This document shows positions 1-7,285 of a stretch of 11,284 nt of DNA, one piece after another. The first letter of the stretch is position 1; every line of letters begins with the position of its first letter. Source of the DNA: JAGNNV01 sp031392925 (GTDB lineage: Bacteria; Acidobacteriota; Vicinamibacteria; Fen-336; JAGNNV01); contig JANMVV010000157.1 of assembly GCA_031392925.1 (NCBI GenBank), positions 1 through 11,284 on the forward strand, written 5' to 3'. A model generated the notes under the pieces. It was not told the DNA's origin. It searched no databases and saw nothing but the letters and a program-made list of their open reading frames with translations. The position numbers and the translations under genes are program-made.

Positions 1-90
1 GGCGCTCGTGTCTTAAGCGGCGCAAACTTCCTGCTGGACGTGATTCCCTATCGACATTCGGATGCGGCGCAGATCCTTGGGGGGCGCTAA
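1..90 (+). CDS. C-terminal end of an unidentified protein (partial, start outside window)
   Basis: Frame 1 is open from the window edge to a TAA at 88-90 and gives 29 residues, GARVLSGANFLLDVIPYRHS followed by DAAQILGGR. The composition is protein-like (alternating hydrophobic and polar residues), and by eye about two thirds of third positions are G or C, lower than in the genes further right. No family can be assigned from so short a tail. It could be the end of a mobile-element or accessory gene next to the repeat that follows, or a chance open frame. The stop is followed by AT-richer sequence (TAATTAACG), consistent with a real gene end. Confidence 0.4.
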   Translation, partial: GARVLSGANFLLDVIPYRHSDAAQILGGR

Positions 91-307
91 TTAACGCTTG
101 GCAGGCTTTGGCGCTCACATCCGAAAACGACTTCGGAACACTGTACAGGGCAGGCTTCGCGCTCGGTTCGCTTTTCGGCGGCCTCCTGCTGAGAAACCCA
201 CACGAGAACGGCCCATTCGGGGCACTTTTCGAATCCGCGCGGACTCACGTGATGGGCCCTGTCATGACGTGAGTGGGTTGCTTACCGGAGCACGGACCTG
301 GTCCTGG
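91..307. other. Gene-free stretch with small dyads
   Basis: No reading frame here looks like a protein. A TTG-initiated frame that begins at 98 runs into the inverted repeat and is arginine/proline-rich with no recognisable motif. Two small dyads are visible. CTCACGTGATG at 244-254 pairs with CATGACGTGAG at 263-273 with one mismatch, around an 8-nt loop. An odd palindrome GGACC-T-GGTCC lies at 294-304, just outside the large inverted repeat. Either could be a transcript end for the gene finishing at 90 or part of the repeat element's flank; neither has a T-tract. Confidence 0.5.
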
Positions 308-370
308 GGCCCGCGGGGCCAAGGACCGAGAGCCCCGCGGAGTTGTCCACGACGCGACGCTGCGTGGTCA

Positions 371-515
371 TGCTGCGGCCAAAGCACCCGGGCGTTCCCT
401 CACATCCGGGGGCCGCAGGTCGTTCTCAATGAATGGAGCGGAGCTGCCGCTCCGCCGTTGACTCAGAGGAGGCTTGCGGCCCCCTACGTTCGGGAACGGT
501 GCTTTGGCCGCAGCA
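371..515. repeat. Left structured arm: 145-nt nested hairpin
   Basis: This arm folds on itself into a long, near-continuous hairpin. Stem 1 pairs 371-387 with 499-515 (17 bp, perfect). Stem 2 pairs 393-399 with 492-498 (7 bp, CGTTCCC/GGGAACG), stacked on stem 1 apart from a 5-nt bulge. Stem 3 pairs 408-417 with 475-484 (10 bp, GGGGGCCGCA/TGCGGCCCCC). Stem 4, at the apex, pairs 435-441 with 447-453 (GGAGCGG/CCGCTCC) around the loop AGCTG. An 11-bp direct repeat GCCAAGGACCG flanks the arm at 318-328 and 531-541. The same fold occurs inverted at 751-895. Such a structure could act as RNA on either strand or as extruded single-stranded DNA. Confidence 0.8.
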
Positions 516-750
516 ACGCGTGGTCCGCGCGCCAAGGACCGTCCCAGCGAAGCGCGAGGCCCCGCTCTTTGCTCGCACAAGCGACACCGGGTGCCGCAAC
601 ACCTGAGTCCGACCGACCCTTCCGAGACGCGCCCGGAGTTGGTCCACTCGCCTCGTTCAGAAGGCGGACGCGACGCCTCGATCGATAGGATGGAGCGGGG
701 CCTCGCGGCCTTTGGGGCGCGCTACGGTCCCGGACGCGCAGACCACGCGT

Positions 751-895
751 CGCGGAGGCCAAAGCACCGTTCCTGAACGGAGTGGGGTGCAAGCCTCCTC
801 TAATACAACGGCGGAGCGGTAGCTCCGCTCCATTCATTGAGAACGACCTGCGCCCCACGGATGTGAAGGAACGCCCGGGTGCTTTGGCCGCAGCA
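751..895. repeat. Right structured arm: inverted copy of the 145-nt nested hairpin
   Basis: This is the inverted counterpart of the arm at 371-515. Stem 1 keeps 11 perfect inner pairs (757-767 with 879-889), while three of the six outer pairs are lost. Stem 2 pairs CGTTCCT at 768-774 with AGGAACG at 867-873. Stem 3 pairs 782-791 with 849-858 (10 pairs, one T·G). Stem 4 pairs 813-819 with 825-831 around the loop TAGCT. Several paired positions differ from the left arm on both sides at once, so pairing is retained although the sequence changed. The T·G pair in stem 3 would be tolerated as U·G only in a plus-strand transcript, a weak hint about sense. Confidence 0.78.
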
Positions 896-957
896 TGACC
901 CCGAATGTCGCGTCGTGGACTACTCCGCGGGGCTCCCTGTCCTTGGCCCCGCGGGCC

Positions 958-1095
958 GCCACTCCCAGCGCGATTGGTAACTGAAGTGGACCCCGGCGCT
1001 TACGCCCTTCAGGCGGGTGGCGGGGATGACGGAGGTCGGTTTCTGCCAAACGTCACGTCCGAAGGACCTGATGGGCTCGCAATGACGGGTACTTC
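958..1095. other. Gene-free spacer downstream of the regulator gene, with a weak hairpin
   Basis: No gene is visible between the outer edge of the inverted repeat and the stop codon of the response regulator at 1096. A modest dyad lies at 991-1025: CCCCG (991-995) with CGGGG (1021-1025), enclosing CGCC (1003-1006) with GGCG (1012-1015). It sits about 70 bp past the end of the minus-strand operon and could help end its transcript, but there is no T-tract and the stems are short, so a terminator call is not supported. Confidence 0.4.
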
Positions 1096-2556
<1,461 letters not shown>

Positions 2557-2583
2557 GGTGGCGCGGGCGAGGCGGGTCGGAGG

Positions 2584-5418
2584 CTAGCGGGCGTGCGCCA
2601 TCGCGGCCCGGCGCTCGATGGGCAGGCGCACTTCGAAGCGCGAGCCCTGTCCCTTGGCGCTTGAAGCCCGGATCGAACCGCCATGCTCCTGGACGATGCC
2701 GTAGGAAACCGCGAGGCCGAGGCCGGTGCCCTGGCCCACGTCCTTGGTGGTGAAGAACGGATCGAAGATCCGCGGCAGGTCGGCCTCGGGAATGCCAAGG
2801 CCGGTGTCGCTCACTTCAACCACCACGTCGCGCCCGTCCACGAAGGTCTTGAGGGTCAGCCAGCCGCCGCTCGGCATGGCATCGCGGGCGTTCAGGATGA
2901 GGTTGAAGAGGACCTGCTGCATCTTGTTCTCGCTGCCGAGGACGGTGGGCAGTTCGGACGAGAGTTCCTTCACCACCTTCACCCGGGCCTTGTCGAGTTG
3001 ATGCTGGACCAGCGAGAGGACATCCGCGACCGCCTTCGACACATCGAGGGAGGCGTCGTCGCTGCCCCCCGCGCGGGCGAAGTTCAGGAGGTTGCTCACG
3101 ATCTTGGCGCCGCGGAAGGTCTGCTTTTCGATCTTGTCGAGCCACTCGATGCGAGCGTCCATCGGGTCCATCTGCGAGCGCAGCAGCTGGGTATAGGAAG
3201 AGATGCCGGTGAGCGGCGTGTTGACCTCGTGGGCGACGCCCGCGGCCAGGAGCCCGACCGCCACCATCTTCTCGGTCTGCTGCACCTGCCGCTCGAGGGA
3301 GACCCGCTCGGTGACATCGTGGAAGATCAGGATGGCGCGGGCGCCGGCTCCCGCACTCCCCGCGAGCGATGAATCGAAAGGCGCCGCGTTCACGTTGACC
3401 GTGATGACCCGGCCGCTCTGCAGGGTCAGCCCCACCTTGTACAGGTGCTCGGCCTCGCCGCCCGATTCAGGAAGGATGGGGGCGAGCACCGCGGACGCGT
3501 CCTTCGATAGCGCCTCGGCGAGCGTCTTTCCGATGGCGCCGCTTCGAGGCACGCCCGCGAGGCGCTCCATGCCGCGGTTCCATCGCTCGATCCGGCCGTC
3601 GTGGCCGATGACCACGACGCCCGCTTCCATGCTCTCGACGATGTTCGCGTGATAGTCGGTGAGGCGGGTCAGTTCGCGCGCCTTTTCTTCCAGCCGTTCG
3701 TAGAGACGGCCGTTCAGGATCGCGGTGGCGGAGACCGCGCACAGCGAGCGGATGAGTTCCGCCTCGTCCTCGTCCATCGTCTCGGGCGCTTGAGGATCGC
3801 CGAGGGCGAGGACGGCGACGGCCTCGCCGCGCGCCACCAGGGGGAAGTAGTGCGCGAACAGGTCGGTGGCGCTGTCGAAGCCGTTGGTGACCGGTCCGAT
3901 GCCAGAGTCGGAGGGGTCGATCTGGAACGCGCGCTGAACGGAGAGATCGCCGTCCGCGGTGGGGGTCCCGGTGAGGCCGAAGTGGCGGACGGTCTCGATC
4001 CGAGAGGCGTTCCTGGCGAACAGGGCGCCGCGGGTGACCCCCAGGGCCTGGCGCGCCCCGGTGAGGAGCCGCTCGGCCAGGCGGTCGCGATCCAGTTCGG
4101 TCGAAAGCTCGGGTGACAGCCGCAGCAGAGTCTGGCGGGAGTCGTAGCGGTCCTTGAGGGCGAGGCGATCCACCGCGGTCTGAATCCGGTCCTTCAGGGG
4201 GAAGAAGAGGAGGGCCACGAGGCAGATCACCACGATGAGGGGAGCGGTGTCATTCCGGTTGACGTCGCCCAGGAGTCCGAGGACGAGGAGGCAGACGCCG
4301 AAGACTGCGGTGACCGCGATCAGCGAAACCAGGAGCCTTCGGAAGAGGAAGCCGATGTCGACGATCCGGTTCTGGATGACCGCGTAGGCGAGCGACAGGG
4401 GAAGCAGGGCCAGGGGGATATAGCCGAAGAGCTGGGGCACGGTTCCGCCCGCGCGCCCCAGGGCGAAGGGCACGGCGTAGAGTGCGATGAACGGACCGAT
4501 GCCGGCGATGGTGCCGAACGCGAGAGACCTCATCCGCCGACGTTCGAGCCCGACCCGCGCCCGGGACGACGAACGCCACAGGACCAGCGCTCCGGCCATG
4601 AAGAACACGCTGAAGTAGACGGGAACGAGGCGATCCGTCCACGCGAGCACGGTGGCGGCGGAACGAACGTAGCCAAGTCCCACCACGCCGAACAGCTCGA
4701 GGGCCAGGAAGCCGAAGGCCGCCGCGTAGATCCTGATCCTCCGGACCCGGCTGTCCGTCCGGGTGAGCTTGAGGCAGAAGTGGAGGTAGCACGGAGGCAG
4801 CAGCGCGATGCCCACCGAGTCGAGCAGGATCAGGCCCCAGTCGATGGCATCGAGACGCCCGGAGTCGGAGACCGCGTAAACGAGGAAGAAAAGCGCGCAC
4901 AGGGCCGCGAAGTGAAGACGCAGCTTCTCGCCCGGGCGCCTCATGGCCACCAGCGTGCCAAGCCCCAGGCAGAAGAAGCCCATCAGGGAGAGATAGGTGT
5001 ACAGGCGCCGGTCTCCGGAAGGCCGCGTGGGTTGCAGATGGTGGCTCGTGAGCACGCCGCCCCGGTCGATCCGGTATTCCACGTCGGCGTCCGAGGAATT
5101 CGTGCGCGAGAGTTCGAGAGCCACGTCCTCTATGGTCGAGACCCGGTGGTCCTCGATGGCCACGAGCTTGTCCCCTGGACGAATGCCGGCGAGGGCCGCG
5201 GGTGTGTCCGGGACCACGATGTCGGCCACCAGCTGTCCGCCCGCGGCGCGCCACGACACCCCATCCTCGCGCCAGTTGGCGCCGAAACGTTCCACCAGGC
5301 TGAGGATCCCGACCGACGCGAGCAGCGTCGCGGCCAGAAGGATCCGGTTCCGACGGGAGACCCGTCGCGAGAATCGCTTCCCCAGCGATGCGAACGATTC
5401 GGCGGGAAGGGTGAACAA
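2584..5418 (-). CDS. Membrane sensor histidine kinase with periplasmic PDZ-like, GAF-like and PAS domains
   Basis: This is a 944-residue sensor kinase, the likely phosphodonor of the downstream NtrC-type regulator. Order of parts: a basic N-terminus and TM1 (about 26-43); a PDZ-like domain (about 55-130; SPAA-type segment DTPAALAGIRPGDKLVAIED at 71-90); then about nine membrane helices between 139 and 408. The helix count puts the PDZ-like domain in the periplasm and the C-terminus in the cytoplasm. A GAF-like region (about 430-570) and a PAS domain (about 588-700, VVVIGHDGRIERWNRGMERL) follow. The HisKA domain carries the phosphorylated His730 (GVAHEVNTPL), and the ATPase domain has the N box (about 839-850, NLILNARDAM), DTGLGI at 871-876, FDPFF at 885-889 and GQGTGLGL at 895-902. 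The start is TTG: an in-frame stop, the TAG of the upstream gene, lies seven codons before it and the next Met is residue 147, after TM1 and PDZ. A weak AGGA precedes the TTG. The sensed signal is not known. Confidence 0.94.
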   Translation of the reverse strand: MFTLPAESFASLGKRFSRRVSRRNRILLAATLLASVGILSLVERFGANWREDGVSWRAAGGQLVADIVVPDTPAALAGIRPGDKLVAIEDHRVSTIEDVALELSRTNSSDADVEYRIDRGGVLTSHHLQPTRPSGDRRLYTYLSLMGFFCLGLGTLVAMRRPGEKLRLHFAALCALFFLVYAVSDSGRLDAIDWGLILLDSVGIALLPPCYLHFCLKLTRTDSRVRRIRIYAAAFGFLALELFGVVGLGYVRSAATVLAWTDRLVPVYFSVFFMAGALVLWRSSSRARVGLERRRMRSLAFGTIAGIGPFIALYAVPFALGRAGGTVPQLFGYIPLALLPLSLAYAVIQNRIVDIGFLFRRLLVSLIAVTAVFGVCLLVLGLLGDVNRNDTAPLIVVICLVALLFFPLKDRIQTAVDRLALKDRYDSRQTLLRLSPELSTELDRDRLAERLLTGARQALGVTRGALFARNASRIETVRHFGLTGTPTADGDLSVQRAFQIDPSDSGIGPVTNGFDSATDLFAHYFPLVARGEAVAVLALGDPQAPETMDEDEAELIRSLCAVSATAILNGRLYERLEEKARELTRLTDYHANIVESMEAGVVVIGHDGRIERWNRGMERLAGVPRSGAIGKTLAEALSKDASAVLAPILPESGGEAEHLYKVGLTLQSGRVITVNVNAAPFDSSLAGSAGAGARAILIFHDVTERVSLERQVQQTEKMVAVGLLAAGVAHEVNTPLTGISSYTQLLRSQMDPMDARIEWLDKIEKQTFRGAKIVSNLLNFARAGGSDDASLDVSKAVADVLSLVQHQLDKARVKVVKELSSELPTVLGSENKMQQVLFNLILNARDAMPSGGWLTLKTFVDGRDVVVEVSDTGLGIPEADLPRIFDPFFTTKDVGQGTGLGLAVSYGIVQEHGGSIRASSAKGQGSRFEVRLPIERRAAMAHAR

Positions 5419-5436
5419 GGGTGTTCGTCCTGTCGC

Positions 5437-7137
5437 CTAGAACTTGACCCGGATGCCGCCGGTGATCCGGCGAGGAGGGGAGGCCACCGCGAATTCGTCG
5501 ATGTTGCGCCGCTCGATATCGTCGTAGTACACGTTCCTCAGGCTCACCAGCACGGTCATGTCGGCGCCGATCATCGAGGGAACGAAAGGCACGTCCTGCC
5601 GCAGTTCAATGAGGTACCGCTGCGCGGCCGCGCCCGGCCGCTCCGGGCCTTCATAGTTGGCGACCGAGGCGCCCTCGTGGAGCCGGTGGAAGATGGCGAT
5701 GCCGGTGCCCGTGCGCCGCAGGTAGGCGTCGAACCTCGTGGTGACCTGATGGAAGTCGCGGGCCCGGTCGGGGTGCGCCTCATCCGCCGCGAAACGGCCG
5801 TACCCGTACTCCACGCCGGCCCGGGCCTGGCCGTGGGCGAAGGTCCTTTCGAGCATCACGGAGCCGGTCTGCACGCGGTTTCGGTTGCCGTTCGCTACGT
5901 AGGGAGCGCCCGCGACCGAGGAGGGGATCACCAGGAGCGCATGGGTCACCGATTGATCCCGGAGGCGCGCTTCCAGCTTCGTGGCCGCCGTGTGGTACCC
6001 GATGGCGCCGCCGCGGGTCCAGGTGCGCTGAGCCTGGAAATCGCTGGCGAAGACGGGAAGGCCCTCGGACAGGGCGATCAGGTCGCTCGCACCGGTCGCG
6101 ACTTCAAGGCCGGGGAAGAGGGTGTCGCCGGAGACGTCGAAGCGCAGGTAGCCGGTCGCGGCGCCGCTTGCCTCGGGATCCTCGATGAGCACGGAGAACT
6201 CGGGGTCGATCGAGCGCGATTCGCGCAGGAAGGGCGCATCGATGAATCTGCCTCCCGCCGTGGTGGTGACGGTGTCGAAGATCTTCATCGCGTGGACCAC
6301 CCGGAAGGCTCCCACCGAGCGACGGTCGACTTCGCCGCCGATCGGCGCATTGGTGACGTTGGAGCGCGTGCCGTAGACCGCTCCCGCTTCGATGCGGTTC
6401 CGGTCTCCGGCCGCGAACTCGAACTCCGCGCCGCCGCGCCACGTGGTGGCGGCGCTCTCGGCGGCGAGGCCGGTGAGGGCGAAGGTCAGATCGTCGGTGA
6501 GATAACCGGACACGCGCACGAGGCCCGCCCCGCCGGGGATCGAACTGTCCGCCTGACGACTGGTCTGCGGGCCCGAGGGGAGGGTGAGGAGCTCGACCCG
6601 GCCGGAGATGCCCGAGAGATCGAGACCGGAGTCGGTTGTCCTCTCTGGAGCGGTCCGCTCGGCTCCCGTCTCTCGCTCGTTGAGGACGGACTTGCGACGC
6701 TGGCGAAGAAGGACCTCGCGCCGCCGGCTCGCCGCGGAAGCGGCGGACGCTGTGTAGGACTCTTCACCCTGGGTGACGGTGTCCGAAGGGTTGATCGCGG
6801 AGACGTCGAACGCGGTGAGGGTCTGAACTGCCAGATCCTGGGCGGCCACGCGCAGGGCCGCGCGCAGGGGAGAGAGAGGAGAGAGGAAGAGAAGCCGCGA
6901 GGATCCGGCGGCGTTTCCGAAGTAGGACGCGGGCAGGGTCGGCAGGAAGCTTGCGAGCGCGGGGGCGGCCCTTATCGGCGCCTGGGCGCTCGTGGTGAGG
7001 AGCGCGGGACGAGACCACGCCGACGGCGGGACTGCGCCGATCAGAATGGGTGCCACCTTATCATCGCCGCCCATGGCGGCATGTGCGTACCCCGCGGTAG
7101 CGACCGCGATGGCAACGTTACGAAACCTGAAAATCAT
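5437..7137 (-). CDS. Predicted outer-membrane beta-barrel protein (TonB-receptor-like barrel without a clear plug)
   Basis: I do not recognise the family with confidence. The 566-residue product begins with a signal peptide (basic MIFRFRN, hydrophobic VAIAVATAG, probable cut after the AHA at 18-20). A low-complexity N-terminal part follows, with a highly charged arginine/glutamate-rich stretch at about 137-171. From about 175 onward, alternating residues and many Gly/aromatic turns look like amphipathic beta strands. The protein ends in GGIRVKF, a terminal Phe as in BAM-assembled barrels, and the last 40 residues (for example RNVYYDD) resemble the ends of TonB-dependent receptor barrels. It is short for a full receptor, and I see no plug motif. 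A TTG at 7140 directly precedes the ATG at 7137; a GGGAGG seven bases before the ATG favours the ATG. The gene is first in a probable operon, 18 bp before the kinase, so it may act with it in envelope sensing. Alternatives are a porin-like or transport barrel. Confidence 0.75.
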   Translation of the reverse strand: MIFRFRNVAIAVATAGYAHAAMGGDDKVAPILIGAVPPSAWSRPALLTTSAQAPIRAAPALASFLPTLPASYFGNAAGSSRLLFLSPLSPLRAALRVAAQDLAVQTLTAFDVSAINPSDTVTQGEESYTASAASAASRRREVLLRQRRKSVLNERETGAERTAPERTTDSGLDLSGISGRVELLTLPSGPQTSRQADSSIPGGAGLVRVSGYLTDDLTFALTGLAAESAATTWRGGAEFEFAAGDRNRIEAGAVYGTRSNVTNAPIGGEVDRRSVGAFRVVHAMKIFDTVTTTAGGRFIDAPFLRESRSIDPEFSVLIEDPEASGAATGYLRFDVSGDTLFPGLEVATGASDLIALSEGLPVFASDFQAQRTWTRGGAIGYHTAATKLEARLRDQSVTHALLVIPSSVAGAPYVANGNRNRVQTGSVMLERTFAHGQARAGVEYGYGRFAADEAHPDRARDFHQVTTRFDAYLRRTGTGIAIFHRLHEGASVANYEGPERPGAAAQRYLIELRQDVPFVPSMIGADMTVLVSLRNVYYDDIERRNIDEFAVASPPRRITGGIRVKF

Positions 7138-7144
7138 CAATCAC

Positions 7145-7150
7145 CCTCCC
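7145..7150 (-). promoter_or_regulatory. Ribosome-binding site of the outer-membrane barrel gene
   Basis: The minus strand reads GGGAGG-GTGATTG-ATG, a near-ideal Shine-Dalgarno seven bases before the ATG at 7137. It leaves only four bases before the TTG at 7140, so the ATG is the better start. Confidence 0.75.
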
Positions 7151-7198
7151 GTTTCATCAGGGAAGAATTCGGAAATATCGGAGCCGTCCCCACACAAT

Positions 7199-7227
7199 AG
7201 GATAGGGACCACATTCCTGGGAGGCAA
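7199..7227 (-). promoter_or_regulatory. Candidate sigma-70-type promoter for the barrel/kinase/regulator operon
   Basis: On the minus strand TTGCCT (7227-7222) and TATCCT (7204-7199) are separated by exactly 17 bases. Each hexamer matches four of six consensus positions. Transcription would start near 7192, giving a leader of about 55 nt before the ATG at 7137. It lies in the 148-bp divergent spacer shared with the glycosyltransferase gene. The match is only moderate, and housekeeping promoters in this lineage may differ. Confidence 0.35.
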
Positions 7228-7285
7228 ACGTAGCACGAGAAGGCGGCTAACGTCTTTTCGCGAGAGGGAATAATGTTCGCCCCGC

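Larger units (their letters stand above)
308..957. repeat. Large imperfect inverted repeat (about 650 bp) with nested hairpin arms
   Basis: The segment from 308 to about 542 reappears as its reverse complement from about 724 to 957, with a dyad axis near 633. Matched anchors are GCCCGCGGGGCCAAGGAC at 309-326 with its complement at 939-956; the 17-mer TGCTGCGGCCAAAGCAC at 371-387 with 879-895; and GGAGCGG at 435-441 with 825-831. The arms align almost without gaps (one single-base indel near 360) and show roughly 28 differences over about 235 positions by eye. Similarity continues more weakly inward to about 568 and 691. The central ~120 bp are not repeated. The frames inside are arginine/proline-rich and interrupted, so I read the element as non-coding. 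It could be two opposed copies of a REP/BIME- or MITE-like family, or one composite element. No transposase and no clear target-site duplication is visible. Confidence 0.85.

Noticed and set aside
371..515. Integron attC site as explanation for the hairpin arm
   Set aside because: The size is close, but the GTTRRRY and RYYYAAC core sites are not found at the hairpin base, pairing is too perfect, and no cassette genes or integrase are visible.
98..688. TTG-initiated frame of about 196 codons across the inverted repeat
   Set aside because: The product is Arg/Pro-rich without motifs, runs through the left hairpin arm into the core, and the matching arm does not preserve the frame in a protein-like way (single-base indel near 360).
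308..957. CRISPR array
   Set aside because: The repeats are two opposed long arms, not short direct repeats with regular spacers, and no cas gene is present.
4780..7200. Very long plus-strand open frame (about 806 codons) antisense to the kinase and barrel genes
   Set aside because: It is rich in Gly, Arg, Glu and His with no domain or hydrophobic pattern, and lies opposite two genes with clear structure. Long antisense frames are expected with GC-biased third positions.
7224..7238. Sigma-54 (-24/-12) promoter for the sensor operon, which would imply autoregulation
   Set aside because: On the minus strand TTTGC suits a -12 element, but the -24 position reads CG instead of the near-invariant GG. 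A plus-strand GG-N10-GC at about 7170 matches only the core dinucleotides.
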